DNA of 64,000 bases from NCBI GenBank assembly GCA_021841935.1, contig JAKCDL010000003.1:124001-188000 (forward strand), written 5' to 3'. The translations under genes and the position numbers were made by a program. Source of the stretch: Actinomycetes bacterium (GTDB taxonomy: Bacteria; Actinomycetota; Acidimicrobiia; Acidimicrobiales; Acidimicrobiaceae). The notes under the pieces are model-generated. The model saw nothing but the letters and a program-made list of their open reading frames with translations. It was not told the DNA's origin and did no database searches. The first letter of the stretch is position 1. Every line of letters starts with the position of its first letter. Positions 48,103 to 57,097 of the stretch are shown here, in pieces.

Positions 48103-49818
48103 CGGAACAAGATTCCCTAACTCCAACCCATTTGAACGGTTGGCGCCGAACCGATCCCTTGATAGGCCAGACGATGGGCGCGCTGAATTCAAGTTATCGT
48201 GGCTGCCAGATTTGAACTGCGAAGTTACTTGGACTAGAACGTCGAGAACCGTCTCTAGTTCATTCGAGGCACTTGCCGCGGTAACTGCGCCTCTAGCAGT
48301 TTCTGCGGCAGCACGAGATACCTCCGGAACTGTCTCGGCGATCTCACCCGATCCCCGTGCTGCCTCTTGGGCAATTCTGCCAATCTCGTTCGTAGTAGCG
48401 CTCTGCTCCTCAACCGCGCTAGCAATCGCCGCCTCAAGGTCGTTTATGTGAGCAATCACCGAGGAGATCTCGGAAATCGCATCTACTGCTGCCCTGGTGT
48501 CTGATTGGATAGCTTCGATTTTACGTGCAATATCTTCGGTGGCGTGAGCTGTATCTTTCGCAAGTTCTTTCACCTCACTCGCAACGACCGCAAAGCCTTT
48601 GCCCGCCTCGCCTGCCCTAGCGGCCTCAATCGTTGCATTCAGCGCGAGGAGGTTCGTCTGTTCCGCGATCTGCGTAATCGTCTTGATGACCTCGCCGATT
48701 TCAAGCGATGAAAGTCCTAGTCGTTCCACCGTAGTAGAAGTAGATGAAGCGATCTTTACTGCGCCAGCTGCAACTTCGGCAGCCTGGCTAGCGTTTCGAG
48801 CAATCTCTTGAATAGATACTCTCATCTCCTCGGTAGCTGCAGAGACTGAGCCAACAGATGCCGTAACATTCTCCGTGAGGGTTGTTACGAGACCGGACTG
48901 CACTGAGGTCTGTTCGGCAGATGCACCGATCGCATTTGAAACATCTTTGAGCGTTGTCACCTGATCACTAATGGACGATACGGAGTTCGATACATTTTGC
49001 ACAATCGCAGCGATCTTGTCACGAAAACGATTGAAGTACCTAGCAATCTCGCCGATTTCATCCTGTCGTGACTCATCTAGCGAGACTGAAAGGTCACCAT
49101 CACCGCTCGAGAGACCTTGTAGGGTTGCCGATAGTTCGTGAAGTGGCTTCATAATTATCTTTCGGTATCCCACATAGAGTGCTGCGAGAAGGCCCGTTGT
49201 CAAAAGCGCCTGCACCAGCACTAAAAGAACGTTTAGCGACTGCTTTGACGACATTGCCGTTATTGCACTGTCCGAGATGCCAGTCGATATCTGGTCAGCT
49301 GAGACCATAGCGGGCATGATGTCATTTGAAGGGGCAAGGTTACCTATCGTTTGAATATATGCAGCCTTCGAGTAGTTTCCAGCGAGCGTCTCATGGTATA
49401 CCTGCTGTGCAAAGAAGTTGTATCCGTTTAGATCACGTTGGATGCGATTCAGTTGCGTGGTAAGCGCTGGCGTCTTTGAAAGAGAAAGCGCTAAATGAAG
49501 CTCTGCGGTCAGGAGGTCTCTTGCTGCAAAGGCCTGCGAAAAGGTAGTAGTAACTAATGGTGTAGTTTTATGGGCCGTCACCGCGACGAGAGGTGCCATG
49601 TTCATCTGATCGTCGTAGTTGTAGAAGTCCCTTTGAAGCGCCAGAACATTGTGTGCAAGTTTCTGATTTACCGTTTTATAGGTATTTAAAGAGCGGGAGG
49701 TCGATGTAGATTCGAAAAGAACCAACATGCCCGCAATGAGGCTAAAGGCTACCACAAAGCCAAGCCCAGCTCTAACTTTTGAATCTATCGTCCCTGATAG
49801 CTTTTTTACAAATGACAT
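48091..49818 (-). CDS. Methyl-accepting chemotaxis protein
   Basis: Transmembrane chemoreceptor of about 575 residues: first membrane segment near residues 19-37, a predicted extracytoplasmic helical sensor of about 150 residues, second membrane segment near residues 190-212, a HAMP domain, then a long signalling coiled coil with the conserved hairpin [16 protein letters not shown]. The ligand is unknown. No che or flagellar genes are in the window. The start chosen is ATG at 49818; the frame begins at a TTG two codons upstream. Confidence 0.93.
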   Translation of the reverse strand: MSFVKKLSGTIDSKVRAGLGFVVAFSLIAGMLVLFESTSTSRSLNTYKTVNQKLAHNVLALQRDFYNYDDQMNMAPLVAVTAHKTTPLVTTTFSQAFAARDLLTAELHLALSLSKTPALTTQLNRIQRDLNGYNFFAQQVYHETLAGNYSKAAYIQTIGNLAPSNDIMPAMVSADQISTGISDSAITAMSSKQSLNVLLVLVQALLTTGLLAALYVGYRKIIMKPLHELSATLQGLSSGDGDLSVSLDESRQDEIGEIARYFNRFRDKIAAIVQNVSNSVSSISDQVTTLKDVSNAIGASAEQTSVQSGLVTTLTENVTASVGSVSAATEEMRVSIQEIARNASQAAEVAAGAVKIASSTSTTVERLGLSSLEIGEVIKTITQIAEQTNLLALNATIEAARAGEAGKGFAVVASEVKELAKDTAHATEDIARKIEAIQSDTRAAVDAISEISSVIAHINDLEAAIASAVEEQSATTNEIGRIAQEAARGSGEIAETVPEVSRAAAETARGAVTAASASNELETVLDVLVQVTSQFKSGSHDNLNSARPSSGLSRDRFGANRSNGLELGNLVPLAE

Positions 49819-50059
49819 CGCCAAACCCCGATAGTCCTTCTGCTAATATCCGATCTGAAAGTGTTGCCCCCGCAACGCTATCTCTTTCACCTTCGGCAAT
49901 TGAAGTTAATGTCATAAGTGATTGTTGAAAAAAGAAAATAAATGCGCATAACAACTATCGCTCTCCAGTTAGAAAAGTCTCACATACTCCTCACTATTGC
50001 CCCTTCGAATAAGACGAAGATGGAAGCGAGATTTACTTGAAAACACATCGGAGGATCAG

Positions 50060-50575
50060 TTGAAAGTTTCAAATCCTATCAAAGCACTGATTGCCGCTGG
50101 AGGTGGCCTTGGGGCAATCCTCGCTCTACACCAAGCGCAGACGTCTTTCAACTCCACGAACACATCATCAACCAAAGTGGTAAACCCAGTCGAGGCACAG
50201 CAAAAAGAGGTCACAGCACTCCAAAGTGCAATAAATACGCTTACCAGCCAAGAAAAGCAGGTGCAAAGTCAACTCGCTCAAACGCAGAGTCAGTTGTCCC
50301 AGAAGCAAAGTGAGCTTCAAAGCGCAACCCAATCGGTTATCGATCAACAGAATCAGGCACGACAAGCAGCTGCTGCCGTAGCTGCAGCAGCTGCCAACTC
50401 CTTGCGTCAGTTAACTGCGCCTTCATCGCCGCCAGCTAGCCAAACCTTGGCCGCAACAAGCAGCGCTGTATCTTCAGCACCGGTCACACTCGCTCCCCAA
50501 TCCCCCGCTGCGACTACACGGGCCTCAGTGGCCCACTCTTCGGGAGATGACTCAGGCGGCGGTGGAGACGACTAG
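50060..50575 (+). CDS. Membrane-anchored coiled-coil protein with C-terminal PAATTR motif (first of pair)
   Basis: Not recognised. 171 residues: an N-terminal hydrophobic segment (about 8-24), a Gln-rich coiled coil (about residues 40-115), an Ala/Ser/Pro linker, the motif SPAATTRAS, and a Gly/Asp tail. The start chosen is TTG at 50060 because GGAGG lies five bases upstream; an in-frame ATG at 49997 gives a basic extension. It is the first gene of a unit with a similar protein, apbE and a ferric-reductase-like gene, so a role in flavin-linked electron transfer at the cell surface is inferred. Confidence 0.72.
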   Translation: MKVSNPIKALIAAGGGLGAILALHQAQTSFNSTNTSSTKVVNPVEAQQKEVTALQSAINTLTSQEKQVQSQLAQTQSQLSQKQSELQSATQSVIDQQNQARQAAAAVAAAAANSLRQLTAPSSPPASQTLAATSSAVSSAPVTLAPQSPAATTRASVAHSSGDDSGGGGDD

Positions 50576-50590
50576 GGCTGGATTTGAAAA

Positions 50591-51142
50591 TTGGACGACA
50601 AATTAAAGAAGAAGCGAATAAATAAGGCGAAGACAACGGCTCGGCGAGTTGCTCCGATTGCCGTCTTAGTGCCCGGGATAGGTATTCTTACGAGCTATAC
50701 CGTCAAATATGTATCGACTCCGAATCACCTTTATCCGCTGCTTCAAAGCGCAGATGCGAAGGCCAAAGCAAAGCAAGAGTACCAAACGGCACGCCAGATC
50801 GACCAAGTTGCACAATCTATCAACAAAAGCGCAACTTTACTTGCCGCTCTTTCGAGTCAAAGCGCGGCTAACCAAAGCAGCGTCAATTCGATAGATAACG
50901 GTATCAACAAGATAAGAAATACCCCGATACCAACACTGGGACCACTTGCAACGCCACCGAAGGCATCAAACTCGAACAGCTATTCAGCCCCAGCGGCAAG
51001 CGTCCAATCCTCTCAAGGTGGAAATAGTCAACAGAGTGCAGCGGCACCTACTGCTCAGAGCGCAGCTCCCGCACCGGTGGTGACTGCAGCACCTCCAATC
51101 CAGCTTCCCGCTGCTACGACCCGGCCAAGCCAGCTTGGATGA
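50591..51142 (+). CDS. Membrane-anchored coiled-coil protein with C-terminal PAATTR motif (second of pair)
   Basis: Not recognised. 183 residues: a very basic N-terminus, one membrane segment (about 21-40, with VAPIAVLVPGIGILTSY), a short helical region (about 50-110), an Ala/Pro/Gln/Ser linker and the ending LPAATTRPSQLG. The order of parts and the PAATTR motif match the preceding gene, although the rest of the sequence is not alike. The start appears to be TTG at 50591. It is 15 bases after the first gene and 3 bases before apbE. Confidence 0.7.
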   Translation: MDDKLKKKRINKAKTTARRVAPIAVLVPGIGILTSYTVKYVSTPNHLYPLLQSADAKAKAKQEYQTARQIDQVAQSINKSATLLAALSSQSAANQSSVNSIDNGINKIRNTPIPTLGPLATPPKASNSNSYSAPAASVQSSQGGNSQQSAAAPTAQSAAPAPVVTAAPPIQLPAATTRPSQLG

Positions 51143-51145
51143 CCA

Positions 51146-52162
51146 ATGATCAACAAACCCTTCGCCTTTTCGCTAAGGAAAATGGGCACTTTATTCAACT
51201 TCACAATTCATAGTCAAAACTATGACCACGGTTGGAATACCGACATCGAAGCCCTTATCGAAAAATTAGAGCAGTCGTGGAGTAGGTTTAGGTTCGATTC
51301 CGAGCTATCAATATTAAACAAAACCGGTCACATCAGCGCACCAAGCGAAGAATTTCAAATGGCAATCAGCGCAACAATTGAGGCTTACGAAGAGACCGGA
51401 GGACTATTCGATCCACGAGTCCTGAACGCACTTGAAGTCCTTGGTTACGATGAATCTTTTGAAAAGATTCAATCCAAAGGCCCAAACAGTACAAGGACCC
51501 ATGCCACCCCCACCTCACCCTTGCGCGACGAAATATTGATTACCGCCGATGGAATAACACTCCACTCCGAGCACCGAATCGACTTAGGCGGAATAGGAAA
51601 GTGCCTAGCCCTTGAGGAGATTTCATCACTGATTCTAAAGAAGGATCAAGAGTCGTCGTTCTTGATAGATGCCGGGGGTGATATTGTAAGCAGATCGTCG
51701 ACGAACTTTCCATGTTGGTACATCGCAATTGAAGACCCGAATACAACCGAGCCACTCGGTTTCTGGATTCGTCTATCTAACGGATCTGTGGCTACATCGT
51801 CACCATCAATAAGGAGATGGAGGCGCGGGGGAACACTAAAGCACCACCTAATCGATCCCACGTCCATGGATAGTTCGAATTCGGACCTAGCTTCGGTCAC
51901 CGTAGTTGGTGATATTGCCTCAAAGGGCGAAGTATGGTCAAAGTCCCTCTTTCTAATGGGTAAAGAAAGAGCAATTACGACCGCCGAAGCCGAAGGGATC
52001 TCGGCGGTCTTCATCGACCAAAAAAGCAACGTCTATACCTCTTCACCCTTTGCTAGGTACATCGAAGTAAGAGGTGATGGTGCTTCATCGGCAAACACCG
52101 CAGATCATTTTGACTTTTCTTCGCCCCTATCAAACTTTACATCTATCCACTTTGACCACTAA
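51146..52162 (+). CDS. apbE: FAD:protein FMN transferase
   Basis: ApbE-family flavin transferase, which attaches FMN from FAD to Thr or Ser of target proteins. Seen: WSRFRFDSELSILN near residue 45, DLGGIGKCLALE near residue 148, FLIDAGGD, and the Mg/FAD-site ASVTVVGDIASKGEVWSKSLF near the C-terminus. The usual GGIAKG is GGIGKC here. It is 338 residues. There is no signal peptide or lipobox, so it may act in the cytoplasm. No standard FMN_bind target is encoded nearby. Confidence 0.92.
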   Translation: MINKPFAFSLRKMGTLFNFTIHSQNYDHGWNTDIEALIEKLEQSWSRFRFDSELSILNKTGHISAPSEEFQMAISATIEAYEETGGLFDPRVLNALEVLGYDESFEKIQSKGPNSTRTHATPTSPLRDEILITADGITLHSEHRIDLGGIGKCLALEEISSLILKKDQESSFLIDAGGDIVSRSSTNFPCWYIAIEDPNTTEPLGFWIRLSNGSVATSSPSIRRWRRGGTLKHHLIDPTSMDSSNSDLASVTVVGDIASKGEVWSKSLFLMGKERAITTAEAEGISAVFIDQKSNVYTSSPFARYIEVRGDGASSANTADHFDFSSPLSNFTSIHFDH

Positions 52163-52175
52163 GACCGGAGGGAAA

Positions 52176-52925
52176 GTGGCAACCGAAATCAAAGATACAA
52201 GCAAATTTTCCGAGCTAAAAGCTACCGACCTTGGCCCTGATGCCCAAGAGCCGCCATCTGTTCTGATGGCGATAATGGTAGGCACCGCTTCGGTCATAGG
52301 AGGCTACTTCCTAGTCAATTGGCTTTCGCGCTCGAGCAAGCCTCAGATAGCACCATGGGTCATTTCAAGGGGCACAGGTATTGCGCTCGTTGTCGTATCT
52401 TCGCTACTTGTCATAGTCGGCCTTTGGATGGTGCACCCTAAGCGCAATAAAAGAAAGTCATTTCCTCATATCATCACCTTGAATAGCGCACACAAAACCC
52501 TGGCTGCGATTGGCGCAGTTCTTCTCTTTTTACATATTGCATCGATCATCGCTGACTCCTTTGCAAACGTTGGAGTCCTAGGAGCATTGATCCCATTTGA
52601 GAGTAGATTCAAACCGCTACCAGTTGCCCTAGGAACCATCTCACTCTACGCAATGGTTGCCATTGGACTAACCGCTTGGCTGAAGTTGCGCCTCGAAAAA
52701 TTCAATTGGAAGACCATCCATCGTTTTGCCATCTTCGTCTACTTCGTAGTTATGGCCCATGGAATCACAGCTGGTTCAGATACTATCTTTCTCGGGGCAC
52801 TATACCTAGTCTCGTTGGCAGTAGTTGCTGCGCTATCTGTAAGTCGTTACGTACTTGACCACTCCAAGAAAAACGACAAGAGGGATGCTAGCCTCGCAGA
52901 AAGGAAGCAGTCTCTTCCGGGGTAA
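52176..52925 (+). CDS. Ferric-reductase-like transmembrane haem protein
   Basis: A 249-residue protein with about six membrane segments. Paired histidines in HKTLAAIGAVLLFLH and in the HRFAIFVYFVVMAHG segment fit the two b-haem sites of the ferric-reductase/MsrQ-like transmembrane domain. No flavin or NAD(P)H domain is attached, so electrons must come from another protein. The start chosen is GTG at 52176, with CGGAGGGAAA just before it; the frame extends into apbE. Its 3' end overlaps the convergent galT-like gene by 38 bases. Confidence 0.82.
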   Translation: MATEIKDTSKFSELKATDLGPDAQEPPSVLMAIMVGTASVIGGYFLVNWLSRSSKPQIAPWVISRGTGIALVVVSSLLVIVGLWMVHPKRNKRKSFPHIITLNSAHKTLAAIGAVLLFLHIASIIADSFANVGVLGALIPFESRFKPLPVALGTISLYAMVAIGLTAWLKLRLEKFNWKTIHRFAIFVYFVVMAHGITAGSDTIFLGALYLVSLAVVAALSVSRYVLDHSKKNDKRDASLAERKQSLPG

Positions 52926-53949
52926 CGTCGATCATCGACTCGTTGTAAAGGCGCTCGAAGTAGGTGACGTCTGACCGATAATAAGGTGATGGATTTGAGC
53001 GGGCGACGATTCTCAAAAGGACATTTCCGCCAACTTCTTTTGCATCACCAGATCCGGTCATGGCAAAGTTGAAACTTTGGAGGTTCAACGAAACGTATCC
53101 TTTTATGACGAATGCTAGTGCACTAGCAAAGTCCGCAACTTGGGATTCATCCAGGTCGACGATATCGCCTTGATTCCTCGAGACGAGCCATACTTCGCGA
53201 AATCCGACCGGGGCGAATGGAGTGATGATCGAAACGGAACCCCATTGACCAACGTAGCGAACCTTTAAGTCGCTTTCGGCCTCGACTAAAGCTTCGAGTA
53301 TCCCTCTTCCGGTCTCGGCCTTGAATTGAGCCATCTCATCTATCAGGCGCCCCTGAGAGGAAAGAGGCAGGTAATCGTGGGAGGACTGAATGTGAGGATG
53401 AACTAAAGAGCTACCGGACGGGGGGAGATAATTAGCGTTGATCGATGAAAATTTTGCATCAGGATCAAAGGATCGAACCGCTTTTGCGTGGTCTACCATT
53501 CCACCTAGAAGGTCACCTATCAACTCCGCATCCATATCCTTCATATCAACGAAGTGCTTTGTTCGGTCGTAAATTCCCACAGCAGAATACGTTGAGTAAC
53601 TCAAGATATTTGGCACTACGATCGAACGACCTCTAACTATCTTTCCCTCGGTCACCATATCTTGGGGAAACGGATAAGTTACAATGTCGATTTTGTCTGG
53701 ACAAAATGGACAAAATCCTGGCGCAGTGGTAACCGGTGTAAGGTCAACGTCCTCCTCTGGCTGCAGCTTTGAACCAAGAACAAATCTGGTTTGGCCTCCA
53801 AAAATTGGACATCTTCTCACGACAAGAGGGACTTCATGAAACCTTCCGCCATCTGAAAGATTTGGGACCTTCCCAACGGTCTGCGCCTCAAAAAATCCAA
53901 TTCCGCTTCTAGAAAATTCAGAGACTAAAAATCTTTCATCGGCGCTCAA
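52888..53949 (-). CDS. GalT-like nucleotidylyltransferase (HIT superfamily)
   Basis: A 353-residue protein of the galactose-1-phosphate uridylyltransferase type. FCPFCPD (metal-binding cysteines) is near residue 80 and the nucleotide-transfer motif HPHIQS, with the nucleophilic His, is near residue 180. Many actinobacterial members of this branch lack a proven substrate, and no other Leloir genes are near, so the name galT is not given. The TTG start has GGGGATT upstream. Confidence 0.85.
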   Translation of the reverse strand: MSADERFLVSEFSRSGIGFFEAQTVGKVPNLSDGGRFHEVPLVVRRCPIFGGQTRFVLGSKLQPEEDVDLTPVTTAPGFCPFCPDKIDIVTYPFPQDMVTEGKIVRGRSIVVPNILSYSTYSAVGIYDRTKHFVDMKDMDAELIGDLLGGMVDHAKAVRSFDPDAKFSSINANYLPPSGSSLVHPHIQSSHDYLPLSSQGRLIDEMAQFKAETGRGILEALVEAESDLKVRYVGQWGSVSIITPFAPVGFREVWLVSRNQGDIVDLDESQVADFASALAFVIKGYVSLNLQSFNFAMTGSGDAKEVGGNVLLRIVARSNPSPYYRSDVTYFERLYNESMIDVTPEETASFLRG

Positions 53950-54105
53950 GGTAATCCCCTCATCGTTCTTAACGATAACTTATTGGATCAACACTATCGC
54001 AATTACTATCGCCAGAGGCAAATGAATGCCTTGCTCAAATTTATCTTTTTACAATTTCAGTAAAACAGATGGCCATATCGCTCAAGCCGAAATAAATTTG
54101 AAGGT

Positions 54106-55245
54106 ATGCCTTTAGGCCAAATAAAAGACGCATCGAAACTCAGAAGACTCGTAGACGCCGTCTTAGTCGTTGAACGCGACTTATCACTTCGTGTTGTACT
54201 TGAGACAATCGTAAAAGAGGCGGCCGCATTGGTTAATGCGCGCTACGGGGCCCTTGGCGTCATAGACCCTAGCGGAACTCACCTGGTGGACTTCATAGTA
54301 ACTGGATTGACACCCGATGAGACTGCGGCGATTGGAGAGCTTCCAAAGGGACACGGCCTCCTGGGAACATTAATCTCTGATTCAAAGCCACTCATAATCG
54401 ACTCAATTGAAAAAAGCTCGCTTAGATTCGGTTTCCCAGCAAACCATCCTCAAATGACAACCTTTTTGGGCGTTCCGATCACTGTCGGTGAACGAGTCTT
54501 TGGCAACCTTTATCTGACCGATAAATTATCAGGCGGTACATTCGACCACGAAGATCAAATTCTCGTCGACTATCTAGGTCGCGCAGCCGGAATTGCTATC
54601 GAGAATGCGCGCTTACACGCAACCGTAGCAGAATTTGCCCTTAAGGCGGATCGAGAGAGAATCGCAAGGGAACTACACGATGAGATAATTCAACGCCTCT
54701 TCGCCATCGGGCTTTCGCTGCAGGCTACGATGCGATCAATCGAGGAGGACTCTGTATTTGCTAGCGTCCAAAACGCCATCGACGATATCGACGAGGCAAT
54801 CAAGAAGATTCGGGCGACGATCTTTGCCCTTGAAACATCTAAGAGTCGGATGCCGAGCTCCTTTAGATCATCTGTTATGTCACTTTTGAAAGAACTTCAT
54901 CCCGTTCTTGGCTTTGAACCGTCAGTTTCATTTACGGGACCGATCGATACTCTAGTCGGTAACAAAATTGCCACAAATGGACTCTCTGTTATTCGGGAGG
55001 CAATCTCAAATGTCGCAAAGCACGCTAGAGCATCCAAAGTTGACATCTCAATCGAGGCAGCTAGCTCCCTTACAATCATCGTGGATGACAACGGCGTTGG
55101 ATACCACCCCAGCAACAGTGAAAGCTCAAAGGGCGTAAAGAATCTTTCGCAAAGGGCAAGCGACCTCGGTGGCACTGTGGAGATTGGCAAATCCTCAAAA
55201 CTGAGAGGGACGAGAATAGTCTTTAGCGTGCCTCTGAACAGGTAG
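54106..55245 (+). CDS. GAF-domain sensor histidine kinase (NarL-type)
   Basis: A 379-residue cytoplasmic two-component kinase. A single GAF domain covers about residues 25-175 (ARYGALGVID, GVPITVGERVFGNLYLTDK), followed by a HisKA_3 helix with the phospho-acceptor in RIARELHDEIIQRLF and an HATPase_c domain (REAISNVAKHA, VDDNGVGY). The GAF-kinase layout is like a shortened DevS/DosT. No response regulator is adjacent, so it is an orphan. The ligand is unknown; haem or nucleotide are possible. Confidence 0.92.
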   Translation: MPLGQIKDASKLRRLVDAVLVVERDLSLRVVLETIVKEAAALVNARYGALGVIDPSGTHLVDFIVTGLTPDETAAIGELPKGHGLLGTLISDSKPLIIDSIEKSSLRFGFPANHPQMTTFLGVPITVGERVFGNLYLTDKLSGGTFDHEDQILVDYLGRAAGIAIENARLHATVAEFALKADRERIARELHDEIIQRLFAIGLSLQATMRSIEEDSVFASVQNAIDDIDEAIKKIRATIFALETSKSRMPSSFRSSVMSLLKELHPVLGFEPSVSFTGPIDTLVGNKIATNGLSVIREAISNVAKHARASKVDISIEAASSLTIIVDDNGVGYHPSNSESSKGVKNLSQRASDLGGTVEIGKSSKLRGTRIVFSVPLNR

Positions 55246-55315
55246 ATCAACCGAATTTGATTCAGCCAAAGATACAATTTATTCAGGAAATATCGCTCAT
55301 CCCTAAGGCGAACTT

Positions 55316-56359
55316 TTGACCCAACTTCACTCCCTATGTAACCGTGACACATCATTTGACATAAGTGCCGGCCTTGATCTTCTTCGCCTACCGCCACGCT
55401 TCGGGGGAACATCATTCGAAACGTATGTGCCGAATGGGCAATTTCCTTCACAGCAGAGTGCGCTTCACCGGTCAATGGCCTTCGTCGACGCAATTAGAAG
55501 GCAAAAGGATGCATCTCCGATAAGACGCCTATTCGCAAATGGCAAAAACTCTAGCAGTCGTGGCATCTACTTAGATGGTGGCTTTGGCGTTGGAAAGAGC
55601 CACCTCTTAAGTTCGATCTACGAGCAAGCTCCCGAACCGAAGGCCTTTTCCAGCTTTATCGACCTCGTCAACGTTGTAGGCGCCTTTGGCTTTGAACGAG
55701 CGTACCAAACCATAAAAGGACTCAATCTCATCTGTATCGATGAGTTCGAACTTGACGATCCGGCAGAGACCGTATTGATCGCCAATTTGTTAAATCGCGC
55801 CCGCAGCGACGGCCTTTTTATGGCGGCGACTTCAAATACTCTCCCCGAAAAACTAGGAGATGGCAGGTTTGCCGCTCAGGACTTTCTAAGGGAGATCCAA
55901 AGCCTTCGAGATGCATTCGAAGTTATAACCATCGATGGACCCGACTATCGAGCCACCAACTTTTCAAATCAAATCGATGTAGTGGACTCATCTACTCTCG
56001 CAAGTGCTGTTACCGCCAAAGGGGCCATCGCAGCAACTTTTGATCCTTTCCAAGCACTGCTTAGCCACCTATCGAAGGCCCATCCGATAATGTTCAAACG
56101 GATGATCGAGCCGTTCGACCTTGTGATTGCCAGCAATGGAGCAACGATCGACTCCATAAGTGCGGGGCTTAGGCTAGTAGTCTTCGTTGACCGATGCTAC
56201 GAAAGCAGGACTCCATTCGTAGTTGGAGAAATCGCATTAGATGAGCTCTTTAGCGAACAGCTAATGACTAGCGGTTATAGGAAAAAATTTGGACGCGCCA
56301 TTTCTCGACTCATCCAAATGAAATACGAGTTTGAATCGAAGTTAGATGACGGTGACTAA
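55316..56359 (+). CDS. zapE: ZapE/AFG1-like ATPase
   Basis: P-loop ATPase of 347 residues linked to cell division in Gram-negatives and to AFG1 in mitochondria. Walker A is in DGGFGVGKSHLL near residue 85 and Walker B in LICIDEFELDD; the RAxxDGLFMAATSNT segment is typical. The start is TTG at 55316. It overlaps the next gene by 14 bases. The zapE-ribD-like pair is also adjacent in Mycobacterium tuberculosis (Rv2670c-Rv2671), which supports both calls. Confidence 0.93.
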   Translation: MTQLHSLCNRDTSFDISAGLDLLRLPPRFGGTSFETYVPNGQFPSQQSALHRSMAFVDAIRRQKDASPIRRLFANGKNSSSRGIYLDGGFGVGKSHLLSSIYEQAPEPKAFSSFIDLVNVVGAFGFERAYQTIKGLNLICIDEFELDDPAETVLIANLLNRARSDGLFMAATSNTLPEKLGDGRFAAQDFLREIQSLRDAFEVITIDGPDYRATNFSNQIDVVDSSTLASAVTAKGAIAATFDPFQALLSHLSKAHPIMFKRMIEPFDLVIASNGATIDSISAGLRLVVFVDRCYESRTPFVVGEIALDELFSEQLMTSGYRKKFGRAISRLIQMKYEFESKLDDGD

Positions 56360-57086
56360 CAACTCATCTCTAGACGAGATCGATAAAGAAGTTGCAGCCT
56401 CGCTCTTTGAAATTTACTCGACCTCCGAGAGGCAACTTTGGAGGAGCAACATGGTCTCCTCACTCAATGGTGCAATCACCTACGACGGCAAGTCAGCGCC
56501 AATCTCTAATTCCATCGACCGCTTAGCATTCAAGATACACAGGTCATTAGCCTCCGCAGTAGTGGTCGGTTCCAAAAACGTCGTTGCCGAGTCGTACTTC
56601 GCACCACTGAAGAGGCCCCTGCCCATTGACCAAAGTGGAAGAGCTCTTGAAAGATACCCTCACTTGGTCATAGTTACCAATGGCCAAACATCGTTTGCCA
56701 ACTCCGCACTTTTGCGCGATTCAACTGATAGGTTCACCATCATTACATCAAAATCGGGGTTTGCCTCAGTTGATACCGAGCTAAGGTCCGCCAAGGTCGA
56801 TGCAGATGTGATTATTCAAGGAGATACATCCGTGGATATGAACTCGGCTCGTTTGTACTTAGATGAAAGATTTCCAGGCTTAAAGGTCGTCGAAGGCGGA
56901 CCCTCCATACTCACAAACATGCTTCGAGCAAAAGTTCTAGATCAGCTCGCGCTTAGCGTTACGCCGAAAATTGTGCCAACAACCTTTCCATTTATAGGTA
57001 ACAATGAAACATCTATCTGTAATCTGACGTTATATAGACACCTCGTTATCGCAGATACCCTGCTGCTTGTATATCGAATACTCTAG
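56346..57086 (+). CDS. RibD C-terminal/dihydrofolate-reductase-like reductase
   Basis: A 246-residue protein of the bacterial bifunctional deaminase-reductase C-terminal fold: NMVSSLNGAITYDGKSAPI near residue 35, ASAVVVGSKNVV, and VVEGGPSILTNMLRAKVLDQL near residue 180. In riboflavin synthesis this fold reduces the ribosylamino-pyrimidine with NADPH; the mycobacterial relative Rv2671 can substitute for dihydrofolate reductase. Which role applies here is open. The ATG lies inside the end of zapE. Confidence 0.88.
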   Translation: MTVTNNSSLDEIDKEVAASLFEIYSTSERQLWRSNMVSSLNGAITYDGKSAPISNSIDRLAFKIHRSLASAVVVGSKNVVAESYFAPLKRPLPIDQSGRALERYPHLVIVTNGQTSFANSALLRDSTDRFTIITSKSGFASVDTELRSAKVDADVIIQGDTSVDMNSARLYLDERFPGLKVVEGGPSILTNMLRAKVLDQLALSVTPKIVPTTFPFIGNNETSICNLTLYRHLVIADTLLLVYRIL

Positions 57087-57097
57087 GACACTAAGCC

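Noticed and set aside
54897-55493. Minus-strand frame of 198 codons opposite the histidine kinase and zapE
   Set aside because: It lies antisense to two well-supported genes and shows no domain or ribosome binding site.
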